From Epiperipatus broadwayi (Eukaryota > Onychophora > Udeonychophora > Euonychophora > Peripatidae): a stretch of 64,000 bases of DNA. Location of the stretch: assembly GCA_028023455.1 (NCBI GenBank), contig JAQFVV010012985.1:126001-190000 (forward strand), given 5' to 3'. Below, one piece after another: positions 1 to 13,300 of this stretch. A program made the translations under genes and the position numbers. Within the stretch, counting starts at the first letter, position 1. The number at the start of each line of letters is the position of its first letter. A model generated the notes under the pieces. That model saw only the letters and a list, made by a program, of their open reading frames with translations, searched no databases and was not told where the DNA came from.

Positions 1-1718
1 CATTTTTTAAATTATTAGTAAAAAAATTTAAGATTCACAGTAAAAGTGATGTTATGGGCCAATATTTTATTTAAATGCATACACTACATTAGAAATTAAT
101 AAAGTTTAATGCATTCTAAAACATGTAATATTTTATGTGAGTATAAATAATTTTTGTAACAAAAATAATAAATTAATATTCATATTTAGATCATATATAT
201 TCAATAATACAACCTATCTTTATTATTTAGAATGCATGTGTGTGCATATATGTTTATTGTTTTCAATTTTGAAGTTACAAATATTATTTTAAAACTTTAA
301 TATGTAATTTATTAAAGAGATCATTTATTATAGTGCAAAATAAATGTAAAAAAAATGTTTTTAGTATATATGATTTGTGTTTCCAAAGTTTTATAAAACT
401 GCATAATTTTATTTTTAAAATATTTATTTAATATTATAAATTGCAAATAATTATGTAAGTTAAAATACTTTAGTTGTAAAAAATCTGTAACATTTAAAAT
501 GATATTTTAACATAGCAAATATGTGATTGTACAAATCATAGAATTTTCCTTAAGGACAAGCCAGATAAAGACATGAGTAAAAATAGGAATTTAATAGATT
601 GCTATGAAAATGATATTTAGTTTGATGACATAAGTATGACATAGGAAAGAAAGTCTACATACATAACTGAACTTTTTATAGAGACATTTTTATTCTTGGC
701 ATCATTCTCACTCTTGTTCAATCAGTCATCCTTATACTTATATTATATAAAACAATTTGAAGCTGCAATGATGAAAATGATAGTCTAAAGAAATTTAAAA
801 CATTCGCCTGAGAAGTATGATAGTCTTCTAAATTGTTTAAATAATATCTTATCTTGGAAAATTATGTTAAAACAAGAATACTTTAAAATTTTTATGAATG
901 AAGAACTGTAATAAAGTAATTTCTTTTAATGTTCATTAAGGCAACATGGTCAAACTTTATCAGTTATGATCTAAATGTTGCAAAAGAAAAAGAACCTATA
1001 AAGACAAATATCCATTTTTACTAATACATTTTTGCTAATTCATTTTTCTTCAAAAAAAATTGTGTCAATCTGGAATTCTTCAAAAATCAAGAACATTAAA
1101 CAACAGAAGGAGCAATAGTCATAAAAGTGCTAGAAATAGATGAATAATTTAATGCAGTAAAAAAAATTTCATTATCCTTAGCACTTACTTTCCATGTTTT
1201 AAATATTGGCTATCACATATATTTCTCTCTATGTGTAATAAATATCATCAACGGGTATTTAGAAAAGGTGTAGATAGTTTTAAAAAACAAACTGTATTAA
1301 CAAGCATGCTGAAACTATAAATTACCATCCATATTGTAGAGTTTCCTTACACAAATAAAAGAAAACCATCTTCATTTGAGCCAAACAATTTCACAACTAC
1401 ATGACACATTTACCTTTGCAATAGTCATATACTTACTTTTGATTTTATTTAATTAAAAACAATCACTACTAAAAATATGAATTATAAAACATCTTTTTTC
1501 ATAAACATATTTGTTTCAATATATGTCAATTTTAAATACATGAATAATATAAGTAGAAAATAAATAATTTTAATGTGTTCAAATTATCAATGATTATCTA
1601 ATCATACAATAATAGCTCATAAATTTACATCAAAAATCAGAATCTTACAAATGGATTTTTATCATCTAAAATTAATTGTTAAATATCTTTAGAAAAATTT
1701 AAATTTTATTCAAATTTT
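1..1718. other. AT-rich DNA, no gene seen
   Basis: Stop codons are dense in all six frames. I see no protein domain, RNA gene or long repeat here, only homopolymer-rich AT sequence. Confidence 0.6.
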
Positions 1719-1985
1719 CATATACATTTGACTGTTAGTAATAGCACACGGGTTAATACATAACATAATGCTTCATGTGGCATTTTTTTTCAGGTGTTGT
1801 TGTCCTAACTAATGACAGTATGAAATCAAAGCTAGGACACTTAGATTTACAAATATTGAATTTAAGTTGGTGCTGTAGTCAACTAGACTATTCTGTAAAA
1901 GGCAATAGTTAGTAAAAACTACATATACTTATCTATAAGGGTCTGCCTGGTTATTCATTTTTTCTTAAGAGTTAGGGTAACAAAT
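1719..1985 (-). repeat. Degenerate copy of the tRNA-like / Penelope 3' repeat
   Basis: This stretch aligns by eye to 38,640-38,940 in the same orientation. Shared blocks include CTGTTAGTAATAGCACA, a CAGGTGTTG/CAGGTTTTG block, GACAGTA, AAAAGGCAA and ATATACTTATCTAT. The tRNA-like promoter boxes visible in the 38.8-kb copy are worn away here. It is an older, truncated copy of the same family, probably a remnant of the 3' end of a Penelope-like element or of a tRNA-derived SINE. Confidence 0.6.
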
Positions 1986-2808
1986 GGTTTTTGGATATCA
2001 TGAATTATTATACAAATTTGATTCAAGAGGTTATTTGTCATTAAAATATCAAATTTCCTTTTTATTTTTTCCTCTCTATCCAATATTTTTGTTTTTCCCA
2101 AATAAAGATAATAACTGTCTGTATGAGCTATAAAATATCTTAATCTGATTTTTGTTATTTGGAGAGTTGATGTTTTCAGGTCTCTTCCCCCCTTTAAGTC
2201 AATTCATAACTCACTATTTATTTCTCTAGTCTGGATTTTAATTTCCCTTGGGTTTTTATATTAAGTTATATACTAAATAACATGAAAGCTTGAGATTATA
2301 TTTTCATAAATAACTGACACCATCACACATTGGTAAATTTATTTCTTTAATTAAACTCTTTTTTTTTTTTTCAATTCTATAATCTGAATGAACGTTTTTC
2401 TTAACTAGTTACATATTCTATGGAAAGCTATTGTTTTTTACTACTTTTTACAATATAACTTACCCAAATAGTTTACTTGTTTTTTATGCTAGCCTGACAA
2501 TTACTAATAATTAACATTTTCATGATTTAATAATATTGACATAGCAGTCTCTACTAAAAAAAAGAAAACTTTTAAACCTAATTACTTTATTTATTATGGA
2601 ATGCTTGATAAACTATTTGGATAGATTCTGCTCTATTCAAGATTCTTTTAATTTTGTGACATAATTAACATATCCATATTATTTTTATTATCAATGATTA
2701 ATTTTTTCAATATTTTTAACAAAATCAAAAGATGATTAAATAATGTATTCCTCAAATTCTAATTCATTTTGCAAAATATTTTCTGCAAATATTTCTGGTT
2801 AAAAAAAT
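1986..2808. other. AT-rich DNA, nothing recognised
   Basis: No ORF, domain or internal repeat could be supported. Confidence 0.5.
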
Positions 2809-2860
2809 ATTCTACCTGGCCGATGCTATGACATATGAAAAAAAAAAAAAAATTCTACCT
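2809..2860 (+). mobile_element. 5'-truncated SINE tail with target duplication
   Basis: The body GGCCGATGCTATGACATATG plus a run of about 14 A lies between two copies of ATTCTACCT (2809-2817 and 2852-2860). The body matches the 3' tail of the tRNA-derived SINEs at 47.8 kb (GATGCTTTGACACATG-An) and 63.6 kb (GATGCTGTGACAC-An). I infer a severely 5'-truncated insertion by target-primed reverse transcription. Confidence 0.75.
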
Positions 2861-2937
2861 CTCAAATGTTCATCAACTTAATAGCTTTATCTTTATTTGT
2901 GCATTTTTTTTTAATTTTTCAATCATACAGAGAATGA

Positions 2938-3185
2938 CAATACTTTATTTATTCCGATCTCAGCTGGATTGCATATATTGCTAGAAGAATTAATAATAGA
3001 TGGACATCTGAGTCTTAAATTGGATCTCAAAAGATTGTAAAAGAAGTAGAATCAGATGAGTTAATGAAATAAGAGAATTTTTTGTGAGGTATGAGAAAAA
3101 TAGCTACAGAATAGAAAAACTAAATTAAACTTGAAAAGTCCTAAAGCTTGTAGTAGATTGGATAACAGTTGAAAATGATCATTAA
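2938..3185 (+). pseudogene. LINE ORF2 3'-end fragment (decayed)
   Basis: Conceptual translation with stops gives pieces such as WTSES, WIGSQK-like and NEIREF-like residues. They resemble the last part of LINE reverse-transcriptase proteins, where a 'GHVAR...W.P...RxRxRPxxRWxDEI' region is usual. The block also matches the better preserved fragment at 60.3-60.7 kb, with shared words AATTGGATC, AAAAGATTGTA/AAAAGATTATA and AATTAAACTTGAAA. Frames are broken by several stops, so it is non-functional. I cannot assign the clade. Confidence 0.55.
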
Positions 3186-4389
3186 TGTTATTCTCGTTGA
3201 AGAAATAGTAATAATTTTCCAATACTTTAAACTTTAATTTATTCAGTGTTTATAGAAAATGATTTAATAAAAGGACATATCAACTAGGCATACTTTCTAA
3301 ATATGACCTATGATTTAATAGCTAAAATCACATTAAGCAACCGTGTTTGTCAATACGCCTATGAATTTAAGTTTTAAAAATAAACATATGCTACTGGTTT
3401 AAAGAAGCAGGCCAATAAAATAAAATGTATTTGTATAATTTAATACTGGTTTAATTAAATTTTATGAAGTTTAATCCAAGCTGCTACATATTCTAGTATT
3501 TTATTCTATTATCTAAATATTATTAGTGTTTTAACAACATAAGCAAAGACCATTTTTGACTTATTGTTATTACAAGTTTTCCTTTTTTTTTAGTCCATAA
3601 TCATGCAGGAGTCTTTTTAGTCGTATTAACATATCATTATTTTTTCTCTCCCCCCCAGGATGATCGTTATTTTTTACATTCAGCAATGAACTACTCTAAT
3701 TCATTTATTTGTCTTTTTTTTACTGTACAAATTCTTCAGTGTTTACAATAATGCAAATAAACTAAATTTTTTTTTTTCTCTGCTATTTTTGTTTTTATTC
3801 AGTGTTCTTTAATGTTATAAAAAATTTCACTTTATTTTTTAGTTCAAAGTCCATTAGTTACTACTATGAATTAAATCGTATAAGCTATGTCAAATAACTT
3901 TTTTATGGAGCTAATACTGCAATTCCTTTAAGCACAAACCTATATCTATCAAATGCACATCATTCAATTTGATTCTTCTGCATTTTTTATTTTTTACTCA
4001 GCATTCTCATGGTAATCTATTTTTCGTTACGTAAATCCATAGATAGAAGTAGTGACAAATTTTTATTCTTTCCTATATATATATATGTCCCCTACAACAT
4101 AATCAAACAAAATATTGATGTAACTAAGACACTTTGAAACTTTCAAATATAACATTATTTTTTAAAATCAATCCTAATAAAATTGACATTATGCACAGAA
4201 AATTAAGATAACAAAAAATTATCATGAATAACATTAAAAGTAATTCTAATCAGAAAGATGGTTTCTGAGAACTGGTGTCAATTTATTAGTGTCCAATGGT
4301 ATTTTAATCCCAAACAATCTAAAATCATCACAGTTAGTTATATATGGCCATTTTTTTAGTTAATACATTTTTACTTGCCCTGAGTCATG
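3186..4389. other. AT-rich DNA, nothing recognised
   Basis: Only poly-A/T runs and a short (AT)n at about 4074-4086 are visible. It ends at the CATG (4386-4389) that is the left target duplication of the LTR element. Confidence 0.5.
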
Positions 4390-5284
4390 TGTACTGGTAA
4401 AAACATGTTTATACATCGAACATGAGCTGGAACTCACAGCCCAAGATTTAAGTCAGGGACCAGCCTGGATTCGAACCCACTCTCTAAGCCCTAGATCAAA
4501 CACCTAATGGATAACATAACAATGATGGCACACAAGAATTAATTCTTAACCTGGCCCTCTAGCAAATTGGAGAAAACAATAAGACTCATAGACTTAAACA
4601 TATATATAAACAATTTAAATACTAAAGACATTCCCATGATAAAATCTAATATATTTAATTAGTAGGGGCTTTACTAATGAATAGCTATGGTCAATTAGTG
4701 AATTGGGTTGATTTAATAATGAGACAGAAACTGATATAAGATGAATTATTAACATATTTATTGACAATTACATATATATCTTGATATAACCATTATTTAG
4801 CATTGGAAAATGCATGCAGGCATTTTTATTTATTAAGTAACATTACTCTAGGCCATTTGGTAAAATAAATCTGTGGCTATTATTTAATGACACTAATATT
4901 ATGCTATATAATAAATCACTACATTCCACTTACAAGTTATGCCATTTCATAATCAGTTCGAGTGGTTATTCTACATGAAATCAAACCAAGTCTGGAGTGA
5001 AGCTTAATAATACATCTGATTATGATAAATTTATATATTAAATATGGGCATATAAAGCCTCACAGATAGTTTTAGATCGAATGAGTTTTCAAGAATGCTT
5101 TGGTTCAATGCCAAAGATTGCATATTTTGGAGGTAGAGTTGGCTATAAAGATTTTACTAATATGCTACACACAAGTAAAATATAATAATAAAGTGGCTCT
5201 GCAGATGGATGAATAGATTTTAGGGTTTTCATGATCAACACCAGTTTACCCAATGACTGATCATCATGCTGCTAAAAGGGAACC

Positions 5285-5290
5285 TTTATT
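5285..5290 (-). terminator. LTR polyadenylation signal AATAAA
   Basis: The minus strand reads GAACCAAATAAAGGTTCC, placing AATAAA about 115 bases after the TATA box, as expected for an R region. The signal sits inside a small palindrome (GAACC...GGTTC). In the 5' LTR the corresponding site (about 11,217-11,226) reads AACAAA, so only the 3' LTR keeps the consensus. Confidence 0.5.
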
Positions 5291-5400
5291 TGGTTCATAA
5301 GAGGTGGAGAACTTACATGCTAATCTGGCTCTTAGCTCAGTCTTAGCTACTGCACTGCCCGTAAGAGAGGATGATAAGCTGGACTTACCGTGGCTCCATC

Positions 5401-5412
5401 TTATATATATAA
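5401..5412 (-). promoter_or_regulatory. LTR TATA box
   Basis: On the minus strand the sequence reads TTTTATATATATAAG, followed by a GC-richer stretch starting ATGGAGCCACGG. The same arrangement occurs in the other LTR (11,332-11,353) with a longer TA run. Transcription would start about 25-30 bases downstream, near 5375. Confidence 0.5.
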
Positions 5413-7483
5413 AACAGTACAACGATAAAATATTAATAAATTTCACATCAAGCCGAAGTATATTATAAATTAAATACTATACATTAAATGAACACTAGTT
5501 TATCAGCTTGATCAAAAGAGCCAACTTTTCTGTAGCATGAGAAATACGTATATATACATGAATTTTATACAAACTTTACTTCGTCCCATTCAATCTTTTC
5601 AGCTATCTATAATTAATAAACTCTTAAAGGGGGAAAAGTATATTTAAGGGACTTACAAATACTTTAATAAGAAAAATATACTTATGATTACACTCCCGGC
5701 TAGTTTAATTTTTAGTAACATAATAATTAAAGGTTGAAAATTTGGATTTATAAGCCACATTTTATATTTACATTAATTAATTTATAAATGACAAAATAAC
5801 AACGAGCACAAAAGGGTTGCCATTATTTATAAAATAGGGTTTCAAAACAGCGCGTAAAATGATGCTATAATAAATAATAATACGAAGATTTTAAATTATA
5901 TCTTTAAAAAACATATTCTGTAATTAAATGCACACCATTTCGAAACATAGGCATAATTAATAATAATTAAAATAAGCAAAATAAAAGTAAATATAACTGC
6001 AGTGATTAAGTTATATAGCAAAACATTAAATTAATAAAGAAATTTAGCATAAGTAGGTCATTTATAGTATTCAATATTATTTAGAAGACAAATTAGACAG
6101 AGTTTACATTAATATAGTTAACCTATATTTTAAAGAAATAATGATCATTCTGGATTTCACACAGAACTCTGTGATTTTAATTAATATTAAAATGGTCCTC
6201 ATAAAGCTGTGTTAAAGTTCTAAGCTGGAATGGTGAGTTCTTTGGCAGCTTATGACATCTTCTATTTAATTGGGAGATGATTTAAGATGCTATTCCTATA
6301 GCTGGACGGAGATGCTTGAGTTGGAATGAAGGTGAGTTCTTTTAGCGGCTTATGGCATCTTCTATTTTATTATAAGCTTGTTAAGGCAACGTTGGTTGTT
6401 GCTTTGGCCTTGGGTGAATCAAACTTCGATGTTCCATCACGGGAAAAGCAGCAAATTCTTGCCCTTTTTTAGCCAGACATAGCAAAATTAACAATATATA
6501 GCTTCTGATAGTAACAGCTCTTCAGACAAAAATGGAGTATATTTTCACGCTTAAAATATAGCCTATTTATATATTTCCACCAAGCCTTAACATGTTTTTG
6601 GAATTTCGTTTGCCTCAGGACCAATTGACTTTTAATTAAACAAAATCATATAATCTGATTTTCTTCTACTGATAAAATCTCTGAGGTGTTATATTTCATT
6701 TACTTTAAAAAAATTTAATTAAAATATATAAATTATATAATTTTGATTCCGATTTCATTAATTAAATTCTTTTTTTAGGTGTTATAGATTTTTGAGGCTT
6801 AGCAGATAGTAACAGTATTCTGATTTAATGATAAAGTATTTTGTTGCAAACAAATTCAATCAGTAAACTAGATTTTACTTTTACCCCAGGTGCGGTCACT
6901 AATTGATTTCTTGTTTACACAAAATTCCCATTTTTAATTATAAACCGATGACTTTTATTTTAACTTGATATAAATAACTTTTAACATATTTTCTTTATAT
7001 TGTTTATTTTTTTTAAAAAAAGCAAATTTGACAGATCTTATAAAAAATACTTTAGTTTCAGTTATATCTATAAAACATTAAATCAGAAAACTATAAATAT
7101 ATTTTAAAGAAAACATTTTACATTATTTTTATTTAATCTTAAATATTATATGTACAAATCATTATGCCATAATTTTATGGTTTAAATTATCCATCCACAT
7201 ATGAATATAATAGCGAATATAATTAAGAATTGACTGATAAATTAATAAAACATTTTATGAATAATTATGAGGATTTCTAGGCTATAATTTTATTAAGCCT
7301 GTCTAATTATAGCATACTTTCGTGTATAAATGGATGATGCCATTCAGACAGCCATGATAGCAAATTTTACTGCTTGACTTATATATTACATTTTTACATT
7401 TAAAATAGGTTCGAAACTAGTTCAGATGAGTAGGTCATTAGGTTGATGGTGAAACGGAAAGGGATTGGAAGATTTCCATTTCA

Positions 7484-7894
7484 TATCAGTAAACTTGGTG
7501 GAAAAAAAAAACAAATAAAAAAAAAGACTGCTTATGTAAACACGAAGCTAAATTATGGCTTCTTTCAAAGTATAGAAAACTATTCCACTCAGTAACTTAT
7601 ACTACATCATACTGTATTACACTATATAATAAATACATTTAGTGATTCTAACAATGATCAATACATATAATGAAATTATCGGTGATTACTCAATATTTTA
7701 AACTTAAACAGATATATACCCAAACGAGTATACATCTTGGTCAAAATAATGGATATGTTTATATATATATATATAAAATATAATGCATGTAATATATAAA
7801 GGGTATATAGATCAAATATATGGATAAAATATAAAGTGCATAATACATAAATTGTATATAAAAAGGTCAGATCTCTCACAAGAAAACTAACAAT
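7484..7894. other. Internal region of the LTR element, 3' part
   Basis: This AT-rich stretch lies between the end of the coding frame and the 3' LTR, with a poly-A run at 7501-7527. On the element's coding strand that run is poly-T, so it is not a polypurine tract. Short frames here have no domain. Confidence 0.5.
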
Positions 7895-9387
7895 TTAAAT
7901 AGGATCTGGGGGTTGCTTAAAAAATAACTCCATGCCAGGATTGAAACAACATCCCAATATATAATCATCATCATCATCAGTCATCCAATCATCTTCCTCA
8001 TATTTCTCTGACCACCTGAAAAGAGGTCGCTCGGGGTGCATTGCCAGACTTCGTGCAAATTCGCTGCCTTCATACAGTATCTCATTCTTCAGTTCGAGGT
8101 CTTCGACTTCAAACTTCGGTTCCTGTTCTGCGACAGATAATTCACTATTATTTTCTATAGGAATTTTTTTGCATGGAGTGTCTAGATGCTTTTTCTTATT
8201 TATATTACTCATATTTATCATTGCTTGTGTAAATTATACGTTCTTTTTCTTTTCAATGGTCTTTTCTCTATTAAGTGCTCTTCCCCATTCCTTGCTTTGA
8301 CTTTGCATCATCACTTGAGATTCATTCTTTTCCATCCCAATTTATTCTTTATACCAGGACAACGTGCTATTTTCATAATCGATCTGACACTTATGCTCGC
8401 TTAAAAAGTCATTTCTTTTGATTATGGTGCTTTCATGATCGACTTTGGCTTCCCCCTCTCTAAAATTAATTTAACATCATCTACAATCTCACTAACAACT
8501 TGCTTTACCTCCTGTCTATTAAGTTTATCTTGGTAAACCCTAGCCAAGCTGCTTTCCTTAATTTCCCTTTTTTCTTCTTTTATTTCTGCTATCATCTTTC
8601 AACTCTTGAATATACACTGTGATAACGTTTTCTTCTTTGGCAGCCATTTGACTTTTTGCATTAATTTTTTTTTGATTTCACATATTTCATTTCTAATTTC
8701 CTTTTGAGCTTCCTTATATTTTTGAAATTTGCTGCCTAATTCTACCCCAACTTTATAAACCTTATCTATCAAACCTTTTTCCTGACATTCTATCTGTTCT
8801 ACTAAGGCATTAACTTATTCTTTAATGATAACCCTATCTTTATTATTTTCCACTTGACTTTGCTGTAACACTTCCTTGAATTCTCCCTTAATTTCTTCAT
8901 AATTATGCTGGCAGCTGATTGATAGTTCCTGTAAACCTTGGCATAACTTTTCTTCCAAGCGCATATCTCTCTCTGTCATCTCTTGCCTAAATACTTTGAC
9001 TATGGCCTCAAATTTTTGCTCAATTTTTTGATCCCTTTTCTCTGCATCCTGTCTAAGCTGTTTCAGCAACCAATTCAAATCCTGGTCTTCCTGTTTAATC
9101 TCCTCTATCGGTATCTGTTCCGATATTTCTGTAACTAAATTCTCTGGCATAGCAACAGTTTTCTGTGCACACTCATCTCTATACCCTTTCATGCTAGTTT
9201 CCCCTTCGATTTCTTCTTCCATACTGCTGTTGTACTCATTAATCTCTCTTCCCAATCTTAATATAATATTTCCACCTTTGATCTCCTTTCCAACTTCTAT
9301 CTCTTCCCCATTGCTCATTACTTCTGTTTCTCTGTTCATTCTGTTATCCTGTATAATCCTTTCAAAAAATATATATTTTTTTTGCAC
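7895..9387 (-). pseudogene. Broken coiled-coil (gag-like?) ORF of the LTR element
   Basis: This is the only coding frame of the element, about 500 codons long but interrupted. The first intact piece is 9387-8815. Its likely start is the Met codon at about 9339 (MNRETEVMS), because an in-frame stop lies just upstream and 9387 is a GTG. It is rich in E, K, Q and I with heptad-like spacing (for example DAEKRDQKIEQKFEAIVK), so a long coiled coil is predicted. After a stop at 8815-8817 the same frame continues (ALVEQIECQEKGLIDKV). A frameshift follows in the A-run near 8665 and another near 8580, with more coiled coil (REIKESSLARVYQDKL). The last intact piece is 8221-7895. It has an acidic cluster (EEDDWMTDDDDDYILG) and ends ELFFKQPPDPI. 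No zinc knuckle or enzyme motif is visible. Gag is an inference from position; a structural coiled-coil protein unique to the family is equally possible. Confidence 0.6.
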
Positions 9388-10292
9388 CTAGTAAATATTT
9401 GATTTTTATTTGACTTTATTACACTTTCTAATAAAGCTGTTTGCTGCTCTCCCCCTTCAAGAATGACTCATTTACTTCCATCCCAGCTCTATGCCTAATT
9501 CACTGATATATCTATAAGCTCACACCTTCATCTCGATGCCCATCCAACATATAATGAATTCAAAAAAAACTTTTCGACTTCCTCCTTTTTTTTTATTTAA
9601 TAAAATATACGAAACTTTTTTTTTTTAAATCCCTTTTCTTTTTTTCTAGCTTTAATAAAGTATATCAAAATTTAAAAAATCTTTATATATATATCTAAAG
9701 TATAACACATAATATTTTAATATTAAAATGAATTAATAAAAACTTAACTCACCCCCGGTCTCTTCTTCCAGCTATTTTTTTTTTTACACTTAAATAGTTC
9801 ATGCTTATGACCTAATTCCGTTTACCCATCTGTACCAATTTCAAACCTTTTAACTTTTGGTTAATTTGACCTTACTTTTTTATATATATATTTCCTACTC
9901 ATTCTAAACCACTCCAATTCATAAAATACATTGATAAAACAATGAGATCCCCCCTTTTCTTTTAATCTAAATTTCTTTTTGCTGCTCCCTGATGCCAAAT
10001 TTATAAGATGATGACTTATAACTTGTTCAATCATCCTCAGGTGCCAGTCACCATTGATCAGGAAAGACTTACAAAATAAATTTATATCTATTTTTTTTAT
10101 ATACACATAAAAATCCATTACTCAGAGTATGTAGGTGTTTATAACGAAGCCTCACAATTGGGCATCCAAAAGTGAAAAAAAAGAAATCTTATACATATAC
10201 ATTATTTATTTTTATTCGAAGAGAATAGAAAAAAAAATTATATATATTAAACACTATTCAGGGTATTGCAGGGCGTGGGAATAATTAACAAA
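9388..10292. other. 5' leader of the LTR element, non-coding
   Basis: This lies between the 5' LTR/PBS and the start of the coding frame on the minus strand. It has many stops. Repeated motifs resembling the PBS occur at 10,149-10,168 (TGGATGCCCAATTGTGAGGC on minus) and about 9,983-9,997 (TGGCATCAGGGAGC on minus). Confidence 0.45.
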
Positions 10293-10310
10293 GCTCCACA
10301 TTGGGCACCA
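10293..10310 (-). other. Putative primer-binding site
   Basis: The minus strand reads TGGTGCCCAATGTGGAGC. This differs at three positions from the TGGCGCCCAACGTGGGGC site that many retroelements use to pair with the 3' end of tRNA-Lys. It begins 20 bases from the LTR edge, farther than the usual few bases, so the assignment is tentative. Confidence 0.45.
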
Positions 10311-10330
10311 AACATGGGAAAACCATCCTA

Positions 10331-13300
10331 TGTACTGGTCAAAACATGTTTATACATCTAACATGAGCTGGAACTCACAGCCCAAGATTTAAGTCAGGGA
10401 CCATATGGATTCAAACCCACTCTCTAAGCCCCAGATCAAACACCTAATGGATAACATAACAATTCTGGCACATGAGAATTAATTCTTAATCTGGCCCACT
10501 AGCAAATCAGAGAAAACAATAAGACTCATGGACTTAAACATATATATAAACGACTTAAATACTAGAGACATCCGCATGATAAAATCCAATATATTTAATT
10601 AGTAGGCGCTTTACTAATGAATAGCTATGGCCAATTAGTGAATTGGATTGATTTAATAATGAGACAGGAACTGATATAAGATGAATTAGTAACATCTTTA
10701 TTGACAATTACATATATATCTTGATATATCCATTATTTAGCATTGGAAAATGCATGCAGGCATTTTTATTTATTAAGTAACATTACTCTAGGCCATTTGG
10801 TAAAATAAATTTGTGGCTATTATTTAATGGCGCTAATATTATGCTATATAATAAATCACTACATTCCACTTATTAGTTATGCTATTTCATAATCAGTTCA
10901 AGTGGCTATTATACATGAAATCAAACCAAGTCTGGAGTGATAATACATCTGATTATGATAAATTTATATATTAAATATGGGCATATAAAGCCTCACAGCG
11001 AGCTTTAGATCGAATGGGTTTTCAAGAATGCTTTAGTTCAACACCAAAGATTGCATATTTTGGAGGTACAGTTGACTATAAAGATTTTAGTAATACACTA
11101 CACACAAGTAAAATATAATAATAAAGTAGCTTGCAGATGGTCGAATAGATTTTAAGGTTTTCATGACCAACACCAGTTTACCCAATGACCGATCGTCATG
11201 CTGCTAAAAGAGAACCTTTGTTTGGTTCATAAGAGGCAGGGGACTTAGTGCTAATCTGGACCTTAGCTCAGTCTTAGCTACTGTACTACCCATAAGAGAG
11301 GAATATGGGCTGGACTTACCATGGCTCCATCTTATATATATATATATATAAAACAGCACAATGATAAAATATTAATAAATTTCACATCCGCCAAGCCAAA
11401 GTATATTACAAATTAAATACTATACATTAAATGAACACTAGTTTATCAGCTTGATCAAAAGAACCAACTTTTCTGTAGCATGAGAAATACGTATATGCTA
11501 CTGATGGGAAATATATATATATATACAAACTTTACTTTGTCACGTTCAATCTTTTCAGTTATCTATAATTAATAAACCCTTAAAGGGGGAAAAGTATATT
11601 TAAGGGACTTACAAATACTTTAAAATAAAAAATATATACTTATGATTACACTCCACACTAGTTTAATTTTTAGTAACAATAATTAAAGGTTGAAAATTTG
11701 GATTTATAAGCCACATTTTATATTTATATTAATTAATTTACAAATGACAAAATAACAATGAGCACAAAAGGGGCACCATTATTTATAAAATAGGGTTTTG
11801 AAACAGCACGTAAAATGATGCTATAATAAATAATAATACAAAGATTTTAAATTATATCATTAAAAAACATTCTGTAATTAAATGCACACCATTTTGAAAC
11901 ATAGGCATAATTAATAATAATTAAAATAAGCAAAATAAAAGTAAATATAACTACAGTGATTAAGTTATATAGCAAAACATTAAATTAATAAAGAAATTTA
12001 GCATAAGTAGGTCATTTATAGTATTCAATATTATTTAGAAGACAAATTAGACAGAGTTTACACTAATATACTTAGCTAACCTAATTTTAAAAAAATAATG
12101 ATCATTTTGGATTTCACACAGCTCTGCAATTTTAATTAATATTAATACGGTCATCCTAAAGCTGGGTTGAAGATCTGAGCTAGAATGGTGAGTTCTTTGG
12201 TGGCTTATGGCATCTTCTATTTAGTTGGGAGATGATTTAAGATGGTATTCCTATAGATGGACTGAGGTGCTTGAGTTGGAATGAAGGTGAGTTCTTTTAA
12301 CAGCTTATGGTATCTTCTATTTTATTATAAGCTTGTTAAAGCAACGTTGGTTGTTGCTTCAGCCTTGGGTGGATTAAACTCCAATGTTTCATCATGGAAA
12401 AAGCAGCAAATTCTTGCCCTTTTTTAGCTGGACATAGTGAAATTGACAATATATAGCTTCTGATAGTAACAGCTCTTCAGAGAGAAATGGAGTATATTTT
12501 CCCACTTAAAATATAGCCTATTTATATATTTCCACCAAGCCTTAACACCTTTTTGAAATTTCGTTTGCCTCAGGACCAATTGACTTTTAATTAAACAAAA
12601 TCATATAATCTGATTTTCTTCTACTAATAAAGTCTCTGAGGTGTTATATTTCATTTACTTTAAAAAATTTTAATTAAAATATATAAATTGTATAATTTTG
12701 ATTCCGATATCATTAATTAAATTTTTTTATAGGTGTTATAGATTTTTGAGGCTTAGCAGATAGTAACGGTATTCTGATTTAATGATAAACTCTTTTGTTG
12801 CAAACAAATTCAATCAGTAAACTAGATTTTACTTTTACCCCAGGTGTGGTCACTAATTGATTACTTATTTACACAAAATTCCCATTTTTAATTATAAACC
12901 AATGACTTTTATTTTAACTTGATATAAATAACTTTTAACATATTTTCTTTATATTGTTTATTTTTTTTAAAAAAAGCAAATTTGACAGATCTTATAAAAA
13001 ATACTTTAGTTTCAGTTACATCTATAAAACATTAAATCAGAAAACCGTAAATATATTTTAAAGAAAACATTTTACATTATTTTTATTTAATCTTAAATAT
13101 TATATGTACAAATCATTATGCCATAATTTCATGGTTTAAATTATCCATCCACATACGAATATAATAGTGAATATAATTAAGAATTGACTGATAAATTAAT
13201 AAAACATTTTATGAATAATTATGAGGATTTCTATGCTATAATTTTATCAAACCTGTCTAATTATAGCGTACTTTTCGTATGTAAATGGATGATGCCATTC

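Larger units (their letters stand above)
4390..7483 (-). repeat. 3' LTR of the giant-LTR element
   Basis: The repeat is 3,094 bp with TG...CA ends. Reading on the minus strand, U3 would run from 7483 to about 5380, R from about 5375 to 5260, and U5 from there to 4390. It matches the LTR at 10,331-13,438 throughout, with small indels. The U3 is unusually long (about 2.1 kb) and very AT-rich. Confidence 0.88.

Noticed and set aside
5264-5446. 60-codon minus-strand frame in the 3' LTR
   Set aside because: It spans the TATA box and polyA signal, and is not open at the corresponding place in the other LTR.
4390-7483. Segmental duplication instead of LTRs
   Set aside because: TG...CA ends, the CATG duplication outside both copies and a primer-site-like motif inside favour an LTR element.
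7501-7527. A-rich run as the polypurine tract of the LTR element
   Set aside because: It is purine on the plus strand only. All other evidence places the element on the minus strand, where this is a T run.
9191-9391. 66-codon plus-strand hydrophobic frame
   Set aside because: It is antisense to the coiled-coil frame of the LTR element. Its Ser/Leu content reflects complemented Glu/Lys codons.
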